NCBI RefSeq assembly: GCF_014197015.1 | Contig: NZ_JACIET010000001.1 | Location: 744,001-808,000 of the forward strand | Direction of reading: 5' to 3' | Source: Niveibacterium umoris | GTDB taxonomy: Bacteria; Pseudomonadota; Gammaproteobacteria; Burkholderiales; Rhodocyclaceae | Length of the DNA stretch: 64,000 nucleotides | Part shown: in pieces, positions 53,972 through 62,980 of the stretch | How the letters are laid out: each line of letters begins with the position of its first letter | How positions within the stretch are numbered: the stretch's first letter is position 1 | Notes under the pieces: model-generated | Told to the model about the DNA's origin: nothing | Database searches by the model: none | The model's input: the letters and a program-made list of their open reading frames with translations, nothing else | Program-made: the position numbers and the translations under genes

Positions 53972-54129
53972 GCGCCCGCCGGGGCGCGACCCGGCTTCAG
54001 CGGACACACCATCGCCGCGCAACATGGCCGATCGCAAGCCGCAAACACAGCAACGTTGGGCTTCGCAAAGCTCAGCGCAACCTACGACCGTGTCGCTAGC
54101 CACTTCGCTGAGCGTCAGTGCGTGGCCGG

Positions 54130-57100
54130 TCATAAGGTCAAAACTCCGCCGTCACCACCCCCCGTAATCAAAGCATCCAACGCTTCAACATCCGCGCGAC
54201 TCGGCCGCCGGAAATACACCCCGGCCTGAGCGCCATCCTCAGCCAACCACCCCGGCCGTACGCCCCGAACAAACAAATAGAGCGCCCCCCCGATGTGGCT
54301 GTCGTAGTCGTAGTGCGGCAGCCGTAGCTTCAAGTGACGGTGCAGCGCGACGAGGTAGAGCAGGTATTGCAGGTGGTAGCCGTGCGAGGCCATTGCGTCG
54401 GCGAGCGCTTCGCCGCGGTAGTCGTCGGCGTTGAAGCCGAGCATGTTGGATTTCCAGTCCAGCACCCAGTAACGGCCTTCGTGTTCAAACACCAGGTCGA
54501 TAAAGCCGGAGAGGTAGCCGTGCAGGCTCTGGAAGCCTAGCGGCGGCATGCGGTAGCCACGTTCGGCGAGCCAGGCGTTGAGGCGCGCGGCGCTCAAGGT
54601 CGACGCCGGCAGGTTGAAGCCCATTTCGATGAGTCGCTGCTTCATCGGCAGGTCTGCCAGGTGCAGGCCGGCTGGCAGCGGTGTGCTGACGACGTCGCGG
54701 ATCAGGCCGGTGAGTTGGGCCACCTGACGAGCCTGCTCGCCACGGCTGCCTTCGATGCCGCGTTGCGGGTGATCGCGCAGCGCGGCGCGGGCGGCGGCGT
54801 CCCAGCTTGCCGGGTCGGTGAAATCGGCTCGCTCGAAGGCAGCGTGCATGCAGTCGCCGGCCGATGCGCCACGCGGAAAGTGCAGTACGTCGTCGGGCGG
54901 GATGCTCGCCGGCGTCGGGCCGAGCGGGCGCGGCGCGGCGAGGGCGTCATGGTCCTGCTCGGCACCGTGGGCACTGTGCGCGCCTTGCACGAGGCGGCTG
55001 AAGCTGCCGATCTTCCATGCGTCCGGAATGTGCGCCGGCGCAGGCAGGGCGGTGAGCTGGTCGAGCGGCGGCGGGGCCAGCTCAAGCCGGGTGGCGGCTG
55101 CCGCGGGCAGCGGTGTCAGCGCGATGTCGCCAGCGGCGGCATCGGCAATGCGATGCCACGCGGCATCGATCTCCGTGGCAGTCGCCTCGCCAGCGTCCCA
55201 CACCTGCTGATCGCTGCCAGCGCCGGCGGCGATCCAGTTCAGCACGCTGCGCGCCGATTCCTTGGTACTGACGCTCTTGCCGGCGGGCTTGAGGTAGTTG
55301 CCGACGACGACGTAGCTGCGGAACACCGCGCGGGTCAGCGCGACGTAGGCGAGCCGCACGTCTTCGGCGGCGCGTTCGCGTTTGCGGGCCTGTTTGATCG
55401 TGTCGTCGTCGCCGGCTTCGGGGCGGTAGTCGAGCACGATGCGGCCGTTCGCGTCGTGGTATTCGACCGCGTCGCCGCTGGCATCGTTGCGGCGGTGGCC
55501 GTCCCACAGGAAGGGCGTGAAGGTGATTGGGTACTCCAGCCCTTTGGACTTGTGGATCGTGACGATCTGCACCAGCTTGCGGTCAGATTCCAGCCGCAAC
55601 TGCGCAACCTCTTCATGGCGATCGGCCTGCAACTGGTCGGCAAACCAGCGCATCTGCGCCTCGGGCGAGCGATGGGTATCGCTGGCCTGCTGCAGCAACT
55701 CCGCCAGATGAAGCAGGTTGGTGAGCCGGCGTTCGCCGTCGCCGGCCGCGAGCATGCGGGCGACCACGCTTTGCGCGGCATCGTCGCCGGCCAGCCAGCG
55801 GCGCAGCATCATGCCGATGCCGCGGTTGTTCCACAGTTCGCGCCATTCGACGAAGCGGGTGACCTGCGCTTGCAGGCGCGCTTCGTCGTGATCCAGTGCA
55901 GCGAGCGCTTCGGCGGTTTCGCCCATCAGCGTGGTGGCGAGGGCTGCGCGCAGCAGGCCCACGCGCGCAGGCTCGCGCACCGCGTGCAACACGCGGGCGA
56001 GCTCGGTGGCTTCCAGTGTCTGGAACACGTCGGACTGCGAGATCTCGACACTGGCAACGCCGACCTGCGCCAGTGCGGTTTTGATCAGCGCGGCCTGCTT
56101 GTGGCTGCGCACCAGCACCGCAATGTCTGCCGCAGCGAGCGGGCGGCCGCCGATGCGGATTTCGCCGCGCTGGCCGGCAGTGAGCAGTCGCGCGATTTCA
56201 CTGGCGCAGGCCGCGGGCACCTGAGTCATCGCCGTGCCGCGCAGCATTGTACCGCCGGCTTCGCCGGGCGGCAGTTGCCACAGGTGCAGTGCCGCATTGG
56301 GCGTGCCGCTCTCGTCGCTGAAGACCGGGCGCGGCTTGGCGCCGACCCGCACGGTTTCGTAGCCCAGCTTGGGCAGCACGAAGGCGCCGGGGTTGGCGTT
56401 GAACAGCGTGTTGAGCGCGTTGATCAGCGGGCCGGTGGAGCGCTGGTTCTCGCGCAGCGTGTAGCGGTGCCGGGCCGCGTCGCCGGCGGCAAGGTAGGTG
56501 TGCAGATCGGCGTTGCGGAAGCTGTAGATTGCCTGCTTCGGGTCGCCCACGAGGAACAGCGGCCCCGCCGGATCGCCGGCATAGATCTTCGAGAACACCT
56601 CGAACTGCACCGGGTCGGTATCCTGAAATTCGTCGATCAGCGCGGCGGGGTAGTGCTCGCGCAGCGCGGCGGCGAGCCACGGGTTCGCGCCGGAGGTGAG
56701 CGCGCGGTGCAGGTTGGCGAGCATGTCGTCGTAGGCCACCACCCGCGCACGCCGCTTCGCGGCACGCAGCGCTTCGCCCGCGGTGGTGAGCATGCGGCGA
56801 ATCAGCACAAGGCGCGCATGTTCGAGCGCCTGTTCGGCACTGATCCGGGCGGCGACCAGCGCCTCGGCTGCGTCGAAGAACGCGTGTTCCGGCGCGGTGC
56901 GGTTCTTGTTGAGCTTGCCTGCGATGAAGCCAGCGCGCATCAGACGCAGCGGCGATTTGTCGCTCGACGGCGCGACGGCGGTGCTCAGTTCGTCGCCGCT
57001 GTCGAACCACGCTTCCCACTCGGCCGCACTGGCGTCGATCAGGTGCGGCTTGTACGACGCTGCGTTGAGATCCTTCGCTGCGGCGGCTTGTTTGAGGACT

Positions 57101-57822
57101 TCGGCTGGCGGCGGGACGGCTGCAAATGCGGCCCGCGCTTCGTCGAACAGTTGCCGGAGCGTATCGGGCGACGGCGCGTCTTTGGGCGCCGCGGGCCATT
57201 CCACTCTCGCCAGCGGGCGCGCGAGCGATTCGCGCAACAGCTTGGCCCAGGTGTCTGGCGTGTCCTTGCGCAACAGCAGCCATGCAGCAAGGGAGGGCGG
57301 CAGGGTGTCGATGGCGACTTCGCGCCGCCAGAAATCGGCCACCGCTTCGCGGATCAGCGCATGGTCGTCGGGCGTAACTTCCAGCTTGAAGGGCAGCCCG
57401 GCCGCGAAAGGGGTGTCGGCCAGCGCGCGCTGGCAGAAGCCGTGGATCGTGAAGATCGCCGCTTCGTCGAAGGTCTGCAGGGCCAGTTCGAGCTGGCTGC
57501 GCAGGCGTGCCTCGTCCGCGACACCGCTTGCACGCACCGCAGCGAGCAATTGCGGCACGAAGGGGTCGCCTGCGCTGCCGCGGCCTTCGAGGTGGGCAAG
57601 CGTTTCGACGATGCGCAGGCGGATCCGCTCGCGCAGTTCCGCCGTGGCGGCCTTTGTGAAGGTGACGACGAGAATCCGCTCGACCGGCAGGCCGTGTTCG
57701 AGCAGGAGCCGCAGATACAGGCCGCAGATGTTCCAGGTCTTGCCGGTGCCGGCCGAGGCTTCGATCAGGCTGATGCCGGACAGCGGGCAGGCGAAGACGT
57801 CGAGATCGCGCAGCGTGCTCAT
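54130..57822 (-). CDS. recB: Exonuclease V beta subunit RecB
   Basis: 1230 aa, normal size. 3'-5' helicase and nuclease of RecBCD. Walker A SLIEASAGTGKTWNICGLYLRLLLEHGL, helicase motif ALIDEFQDTDPVQFEVFSKIY, GDPKQAIYSFRNADLHTYL, TIHKSKGLEYPITF; RecB nuclease domain at the C-terminus with WVLDWKSNMLG (DxK). Start ATG 57822 overlaps the recC stop by 4 bp. Confidence 0.97.
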   Translation of the reverse strand: MSTLRDLDVFACPLSGISLIEASAGTGKTWNICGLYLRLLLEHGLPVERILVVTFTKAATAELRERIRLRIVETLAHLEGRGSAGDPFVPQLLAAVRASGVADEARLRSQLELALQTFDEAAIFTIHGFCQRALADTPFAAGLPFKLEVTPDDHALIREAVADFWRREVAIDTLPPSLAAWLLLRKDTPDTWAKLLRESLARPLARVEWPAAPKDAPSPDTLRQLFDEARAAFAAVPPPAEVLKQAAAAKDLNAASYKPHLIDASAAEWEAWFDSGDELSTAVAPSSDKSPLRLMRAGFIAGKLNKNRTAPEHAFFDAAEALVAARISAEQALEHARLVLIRRMLTTAGEALRAAKRRARVVAYDDMLANLHRALTSGANPWLAAALREHYPAALIDEFQDTDPVQFEVFSKIYAGDPAGPLFLVGDPKQAIYSFRNADLHTYLAAGDAARHRYTLRENQRSTGPLINALNTLFNANPGAFVLPKLGYETVRVGAKPRPVFSDESGTPNAALHLWQLPPGEAGGTMLRGTAMTQVPAACASEIARLLTAGQRGEIRIGGRPLAAADIAVLVRSHKQAALIKTALAQVGVASVEISQSDVFQTLEATELARVLHAVREPARVGLLRAALATTLMGETAEALAALDHDEARLQAQVTRFVEWRELWNNRGIGMMLRRWLAGDDAAQSVVARMLAAGDGERRLTNLLHLAELLQQASDTHRSPEAQMRWFADQLQADRHEEVAQLRLESDRKLVQIVTIHKSKGLEYPITFTPFLWDGHRRNDASGDAVEYHDANGRIVLDYRPEAGDDDTIKQARKRERAAEDVRLAYVALTRAVFRSYVVVGNYLKPAGKSVSTKESARSVLNWIAAGAGSDQQVWDAGEATATEIDAAWHRIADAAAGDIALTPLPAAAATRLELAPPPLDQLTALPAPAHIPDAWKIGSFSRLVQGAHSAHGAEQDHDALAAPRPLGPTPASIPPDDVLHFPRGASAGDCMHAAFERADFTDPASWDAAARAALRDHPQRGIEGSRGEQARQVAQLTGLIRDVVSTPLPAGLHLADLPMKQRLIEMGFNLPASTLSAARLNAWLAERGYRMPPLGFQSLHGYLSGFIDLVFEHEGRYWVLDWKSNMLGFNADDYRGEALADAMASHGYHLQYLLYLVALHRHLKLRLPHYDYDSHIGGALYLFVRGVRPGWLAEDGAQAGVYFRRPSRADVEALDALITGGGDGGVLTL

Positions 57823-60800
57823 GCCGTGCGCTCCGCGTCGGTGATCAGCAGGCTGAACACATCCAGCGCGACTTGCTCGAATTCCGCATCCAGCGGATCG
57901 GCGACGCCGCGCAGCGCGAGCTGGTAGTGGGGGTCTTCATTCTCTCCGGCGAACATCGCGCTGTCCCACTTCTTTCGGGCTTCGGAGAGGTGTTGTCCGC
58001 TCTCCACATAGGCCCAGGCACTCTTCGGGTAGAAGTGCAGCGGCCGCGTCTGGCCGAGGCGATACCAGCCAAGCAGGCTTTGCAGGTGGGCGAGCGCGGT
58101 GGCGGGGGCTAGTGGCGCCAGCGTCAGCGTCTCGTCGCTGGCGAGGTGCTGCGTGGTTGCGACCGCGCCGCTCGGCGCCGCGGCACAGAGCACCAGGTGA
58201 TGCAGGATCGCCTCGACGCGGTCGGCCGCGCGCAGGGCGTCGAGTCGGTAGCGGTACTGACCGCTCGCGCGCAGCCCGGCGAGGTTGCCGCTCAGGCGCC
58301 ATGTCTCGCCGGCCAGATCGAAGTTCAGCGCGATGGGCACCGGCGCCAGCGCCGCTTCGTCGCGCAGTGGTTGCAGCTTCTGCGAAAAGGCGGCGAGCTG
58401 CGCCACCACATCGGCGCGCTGCACGTTGCCCAGGGCGCCGTGCGGGTACTCGTTGCCCGCTGCGACGCGGGCGCGCAGTTGGTCAATCGAACTGCCGGCA
58501 AGTACGTCAGCCTCCAGCCGCTGGAAGACGGCGCGGATGCCTTCGTAGTCGGCGACGAAGGGTTCCTCGTCCGCCAGCGCGTCTTCACCCTTGGCGAGCT
58601 GGATGCCGAGCCGCTCGCGTAACAGGGCACGCGAGGGGTTGCGGAAGAAGCGGATGAAGCGGTCCAGCGGCACGTCTCGCAGTGAAGCGTCGATGGCGAG
58701 CGGGGTGGTGAAGAAGGGCGGGGCCGTGCTGCTGGCGTCCTGCGCCTCGTCATCATCGTCCGCATCGGAAGACGAAGGCCCGAGCGGCGCTTCGGGCGCG
58801 CACTGTGCGTCGGCGAGGCCCGCGCGCAGCGCGTCGCAGAGTTCTGCGTTGTGGCTGTGCAGGCGGGGGTCGGCGCTGGGCAGGAAGAGATCCAGCGCGA
58901 AGGGTTGCAGCGGGTGTTCCACCAAGAGCCGGGCGCGCGCAGCGGCGATGCCCTCCGGCGAGGTATCGGTCGCGGTCAGTTCGGCGAACGCATCGAGCAG
59001 TTCCGCCACGAGTACCGAGGGCGGCAGCGCGGCGTTGTCGCGCAGGCTGCGGCCGGTGTAGGCAAGGATGAAGTGATCCCGCGCGCTGAGCAGCAGGTCG
59101 AGGAACAGGTTGCGGTCGTCGAAACGGCGCTGGCGGTCGCCCCGGCGCGGGTGGCGCGCGAGCAGGTCGAACTCAGCTGGCCGGTCGGTGCCGGGGAAGG
59201 CGCCGTCGTCCATGCCCAGCGCGCAGACCACCCGGTAGGGCAAGGGGCGCAGGCTGGCCATCGCGGCGAAGGTGACGCCGCCAGTGGGCACCCCGCCGCG
59301 CGCAGGCTGTTCGAGCAGGTCAGCGAGCGCGCGGATCACGAAGTCCGGCGTAAGGTCGGCGTCGCCGGCAGCATCCATCTGCCGATGTAGCTCGGCCACC
59401 GTCGCGCGCAAGGTGCGCAGATCTTCCGCCCATTCGAAGCTCGGGGGGATGTAGCGTGCGAGCAGGTCGTCCAGCTCAACGCGCCAGGCTTCGGCGCTGC
59501 GCGGCGTGCGCCAGCGCTGCCGCGTGTCGGCCAGATCCTGTACGAAGCGCCAGAGCTGGCCAAGTGCCTGCGCGGCTTGCCCTTCGGGATTGGCGGCGCC
59601 GGTTCGGCCGGCGAACACGGCGTCGTCGCCCAGCGCGTAGGCGAGGAAGAGCCGCTCCAACCCATCGGCGAAGCTGTGCACATCGTGTTCCGGCAGGCCC
59701 AGTTCGCTGCGCTGGCGGGCGTCGAGCCCCCAGCGGATGCCGGCGCTGGCGACCCAGTCGCGCACCGTTTCGAGCGCTGCATCGTCGAGCTGATAGCGCG
59801 CCGCAATCGGTGCGAGTTGCAGCAGATCGAACACCGCGCTGGCCGGGAAGCGGCCGGGCAGCAGATCGAGCAGGGCGGCGAGCGTACTCGCGACGAGGTT
59901 CTCGCGCGTCTGGCCGCGGCCGGTAATGGTGTAGGGGATGCGCCGCGCCGGCGGGGCGGTGCCGAACACGGCGTCGATCAGCGGCGCGGCGGTGGCGAGA
60001 TCCGGCACCACGACCAGCACATCGCTCGGCCGGATCGGCGAACCCGGCGCGGCTGAACCAGCGCCAAGCAGCGCCAGAAGCCGATCTTGCAGGGCTTCGA
60101 GCTGGCGGGTGAGCGAATGGCACACATGGACTTCGATGCTGCGGTCGTCCGCTTCCAGGGCGAAACTCGCCGGTCCCAACTCCTGCAGGTCGAGTACGGC
60201 GTTCTGCACGTGGCCCAGCAGCGTGGCGGCCGGGGCTTCGTCGAACCGGCTGTCGGCTTCCTCGAGGGCGTCGTCGTTTTCGAACAGCAGGTCGATATGA
60301 GCCTGAGTCTGCCGCCCCCAGGCAGCGAGCAGGCGGTTGCCGACCTCGTGAAAGTCGGACCGACCCTGTGCGGCGAGAAAGCTGAGGCGGCGTGCCGGTA
60401 CGATTTCGAACCAGTGCTCGCGGCAGGGATTGAGCACGTAAAGCTGCACCGCGCGGTAGTCCGCGAATGCGCGCAGCAGGTCAAGGTGCAGCGGGGGCAG
60501 GGCGGGCAGGGCGAATACATGCACCGGGCCGCAGTCGGCCGGCGCGGCGGCGCGCTGGGGCTGCTCCTGCAGCAAGCGGATGAACGGGTGCTGCCCGGCG
60601 ACGCCCAATGCGCTGGTCACCCGGCGCCACAAGTCACCCAGCCAGTCGGCAGTGTCGCGATCGTTTCCGGCGGGTAGCGGCAGTGCGCGACGCAGTCGCC
60701 ACTGTTCCACCCAGTCGGGCCGGTAGGTCACGGTGTCTGTAAACACGCGGGCGACTTGCTCGGCGAGTTCGAAGCGCATCACCGCGTCGGCATCGGCAAG

Positions 60801-61139
60801 GTAGCCGGCAACGCCGGGGTGACTGTGCACGAAATCTCCGTCGTTCAATTGCACCAGAATCGCCCACGTCAGCCGGCCGGTGTCGAGCGGTGAGCGCTCT
60901 GGCGCCGGCATCCACTGCCCGACCTCCTGCCACAGCCACTGGCCGAGGAAGGGAAAGTCCACTTGGGCGCAGAGCCCGAAACGGTCCGCCATGTCGAGCT
61001 CGATACGGCGGCGCACGGCGGTGTTCGGCACGATGACCGTCTGCCGGTCGAACGGGCCGGGCTGCTCGGCCGTAAGGCGGGCAAGCAGGATCTGTTCAAG
61101 GGTTTCGAAGCGGTTGGCGAAGCTGACGCGGATCGGCAT
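57819..61139 (-). CDS. recC: Exonuclease V gamma subunit RecC
   Basis: 1106 aa. Chi-recognition and scaffold subunit. Starts IRVSFANRFETLEQILLARL with VIVPNTAVRRRIELDMADRFGLCAQVDFPFLGQWLWQEV, and contains VHVCHSLTRQLEALQDRLLALL, VVVPDLATAAPLIDAVFG, RVVCALGMDDGAFPGTDRPAEFDLLARHPRRGDRQRRFDDRNLFLDLLLSARDHFILAYTGRS, which are hallmarks of RecC. First gene of the recC-recB operon. Confidence 0.96.
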   Translation of the reverse strand: MPIRVSFANRFETLEQILLARLTAEQPGPFDRQTVIVPNTAVRRRIELDMADRFGLCAQVDFPFLGQWLWQEVGQWMPAPERSPLDTGRLTWAILVQLNDGDFVHSHPGVAGYLADADAVMRFELAEQVARVFTDTVTYRPDWVEQWRLRRALPLPAGNDRDTADWLGDLWRRVTSALGVAGQHPFIRLLQEQPQRAAAPADCGPVHVFALPALPPLHLDLLRAFADYRAVQLYVLNPCREHWFEIVPARRLSFLAAQGRSDFHEVGNRLLAAWGRQTQAHIDLLFENDDALEEADSRFDEAPAATLLGHVQNAVLDLQELGPASFALEADDRSIEVHVCHSLTRQLEALQDRLLALLGAGSAAPGSPIRPSDVLVVVPDLATAAPLIDAVFGTAPPARRIPYTITGRGQTRENLVASTLAALLDLLPGRFPASAVFDLLQLAPIAARYQLDDAALETVRDWVASAGIRWGLDARQRSELGLPEHDVHSFADGLERLFLAYALGDDAVFAGRTGAANPEGQAAQALGQLWRFVQDLADTRQRWRTPRSAEAWRVELDDLLARYIPPSFEWAEDLRTLRATVAELHRQMDAAGDADLTPDFVIRALADLLEQPARGGVPTGGVTFAAMASLRPLPYRVVCALGMDDGAFPGTDRPAEFDLLARHPRRGDRQRRFDDRNLFLDLLLSARDHFILAYTGRSLRDNAALPPSVLVAELLDAFAELTATDTSPEGIAAARARLLVEHPLQPFALDLFLPSADPRLHSHNAELCDALRAGLADAQCAPEAPLGPSSSDADDDDEAQDASSTAPPFFTTPLAIDASLRDVPLDRFIRFFRNPSRALLRERLGIQLAKGEDALADEEPFVADYEGIRAVFQRLEADVLAGSSIDQLRARVAAGNEYPHGALGNVQRADVVAQLAAFSQKLQPLRDEAALAPVPIALNFDLAGETWRLSGNLAGLRASGQYRYRLDALRAADRVEAILHHLVLCAAAPSGAVATTQHLASDETLTLAPLAPATALAHLQSLLGWYRLGQTRPLHFYPKSAWAYVESGQHLSEARKKWDSAMFAGENEDPHYQLALRGVADPLDAEFEQVALDVFSLLITDAERTA

Positions 61140-61252
61140 GGGGCAAGTCTATCGCGAGCCAAGCTCGCCCGATGAGCCACGCCGCGTGGGGCGTGGCAGC
61201 CCGTGCGCAAAGTCGGCGACAATCAGGCGCTTGGTCTTGAGGTGATGCATTC

Positions 61253-62902
61253 ATGGCTCGTATCTACCCCGACGGTTGGGAAGCGCTGGCGAACGGCGCA
61301 TCGCCCAGCCTGGTTCGACTGCTCGACACGCTGCGCCGCCTGGGCGAAGCCTTGCCTGACGATTGGGCGGTGTTTCACGGTGTGCATTGGCAGCATGGCG
61401 CTGACGGCCAAGCGCTGTTTGGCGCGGTGGATCTGGCGCTGGTGGCGCCATCTGGCGCCTGCGTACTGATCGAGCAGCGCACCGGTTTTCTGCGCGAATC
61501 GGCCGAGGGCCTCCTGCGCGGCAGCGCGGCGCAAGCGGTGAACGTGGCGCACCACCTGGGGCGCGCGGTGGCGGTGCTGCGCGAGAAACTCGCTCGCGTG
61601 GCCAGCGATGCATCGGTGACTGGTCTGCTTTTCCTGCCGGATTATCGCGTTCGCCAACCGCAGACCGCGGGCCTGGACCCGGCGCTGATCATCGATGCCG
61701 ATCAACGCGAGGCGCTGGTGGCGCGGGTGCTGACGCTCGACGCCGGTGTTGCCGCAGATGCGGTACGTCACGCCGCGGTGTCGGCGTTTCTAGCGGACGA
61801 ATTGTCGCTGACGCCGGACGTCGGCGCGGCCGCCGATGCGTCGCGTGCGCTCTACACCCGCCTCTCGGGTGGCCTCACAGAATGGGCGCGGCGGCTGGAA
61901 ATGTCACCCCACCTGTTGCGGGTCGTGGGCACGGCGGGATCCGGCAAGACGCAGCTCGCGTTGGCGGTCTATCGCGATGCGCTGGCAGCCGGGCGGCGGC
62001 CGTTGTACGTGTGCTTTAACCGCCCGCTGGCGGACCATGTGGCTGCGCTGGTGCCGGCCGGCGGCGAGGTGGCTTCTTTCCACCAACTGTGCGTGAACGT
62101 GCTGCGCAGCACCGGACTCTCACCCGACCTGCGGCAGCCCGACGCCTTCGCCCGGGTGGTGGTGGCGTTTGCGGCGATGGCGATTCCGCCAGAGTGGGTG
62201 TTCGACGAGATCATCATCGATGAGGGGCAGGATTTCGAACCGGGTTGGCGCGATGCCGTGATGCGGCTGGTGCGGCCCGGTGCGAGGGCCTGGTGGCTCG
62301 AAGATCCGATGCAGAACCTCTATGCGAAGCCTGCTGCCGACACGGCGGGCTGGGTGACGCTGCGCTCCGAAACCAACTACCGCAGTCCCCGCGCCATCGT
62401 CGACATGCTCAATCGGCTGATGCCGGCGGAACTGAGGCAGGTACCGGGTAGCCCGATCGCTGGCGATGCGGTCTCGCTGGAGCAGTACGCCGACCGCGAG
62501 GGGCTGGTGGAGCGGACCCGGCGGGCGCTGACGCAAGCGATCGGTCTGGGCTTCGAGCGCAGCCAGATCGCCTTGCTGAGCTTTCACGGGCGCGAGCGCT
62601 CGGCGCTGGTCGGCCTCGACCGCCTTGGGCCGATTCCGCTGCGCCATTTCACGGGGCGTTACGACCTGCTAGGCATGCCGGAGTTCTCGGCCGGCGACGT
62701 GCTGTGCGAGACGGTCTACCGCTTCAAGGGGCAGAGCGCGCCGTGCGTGATCCTGAGCGAGGTGGACTTTGCAGCGCTGGACGATGCGGCGCTGCGGAAA
62801 TTTTTCGTCGGCGCGACCCGCGCGACGATGAAACTATTCGTCGTGGCGTCCGATTCCGCTGCTCAGGCTTTGATTCAAAAGGGAATCTCAAACGATGCCT
62901 AA
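61253..62902 (+). CDS. UvrD-type DNA helicase with NERD-like N-terminus
   Basis: 549 aa. The first 180 residues look like a NERD nuclease-related domain: DWAVFHGVHWQHGADGQALFGAVDLALVAPSGACVLIEQRTG, with Asp in VDL and Glu-x-Arg where the nuclease motif has Glu-x-Lys. The rest is an SF1 helicase: Walker A RVVGTAGSGKTQLALAVY, IIIDEGQDFEPGWRDAV, TNYRSPRAIVDML, VYRFKGQSAPCVILSEVDF and FVGATRATMKLFVVAS. Divergent from recC. Family known as DUF2075/NERD helicases; role in repair or defence is not established. Confidence 0.85.
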   Translation: MARIYPDGWEALANGASPSLVRLLDTLRRLGEALPDDWAVFHGVHWQHGADGQALFGAVDLALVAPSGACVLIEQRTGFLRESAEGLLRGSAAQAVNVAHHLGRAVAVLREKLARVASDASVTGLLFLPDYRVRQPQTAGLDPALIIDADQREALVARVLTLDAGVAADAVRHAAVSAFLADELSLTPDVGAAADASRALYTRLSGGLTEWARRLEMSPHLLRVVGTAGSGKTQLALAVYRDALAAGRRPLYVCFNRPLADHVAALVPAGGEVASFHQLCVNVLRSTGLSPDLRQPDAFARVVVAFAAMAIPPEWVFDEIIIDEGQDFEPGWRDAVMRLVRPGARAWWLEDPMQNLYAKPAADTAGWVTLRSETNYRSPRAIVDMLNRLMPAELRQVPGSPIAGDAVSLEQYADREGLVERTRRALTQAIGLGFERSQIALLSFHGRERSALVGLDRLGPIPLRHFTGRYDLLGMPEFSAGDVLCETVYRFKGQSAPCVILSEVDFAALDDAALRKFFVGATRATMKLFVVASDSAAQALIQKGISNDA

Positions 62903-62980
62903 AGTCGCTTCATCCCCCGCCGTTAATCGGACGAACAGCACTTGTGAACGTGCGATCGTGACCAACACGGCGAGGGTCGA

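Larger units (their letters stand above)
53226..54129. repeat. Palindrome-rich composite repeat between recB and the GNAT gene
   Basis: No credible gene: the long frames on both strands are made of repeat-derived low-complexity Arg/Pro/Gly sequence. Near the two ends are large perfect inverted repeats, 53374-53409 (15-bp stem) and 53942-53971 (13-bp stem). The two are diverged copies of one unit in opposite orientation, each followed by an AAAGA(G)AAG-GGCACC-like stretch. Between them are many smaller hairpins such as CAGGCGCAAGCGCCTG. Confidence 0.7.

Noticed and set aside
53222-54133. Minus-strand frame of 303 codons in the repeat block
   Set aside because: Its sequence is the translation of inverted repeats and hairpins; no start signal and no recognisable fold.
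54661-57927. Plus-strand frame of over 1000 codons
   Set aside because: Antisense to recB, low complexity (Ala, Gly, Arg, Gln), no ribosome-binding site, no domain.
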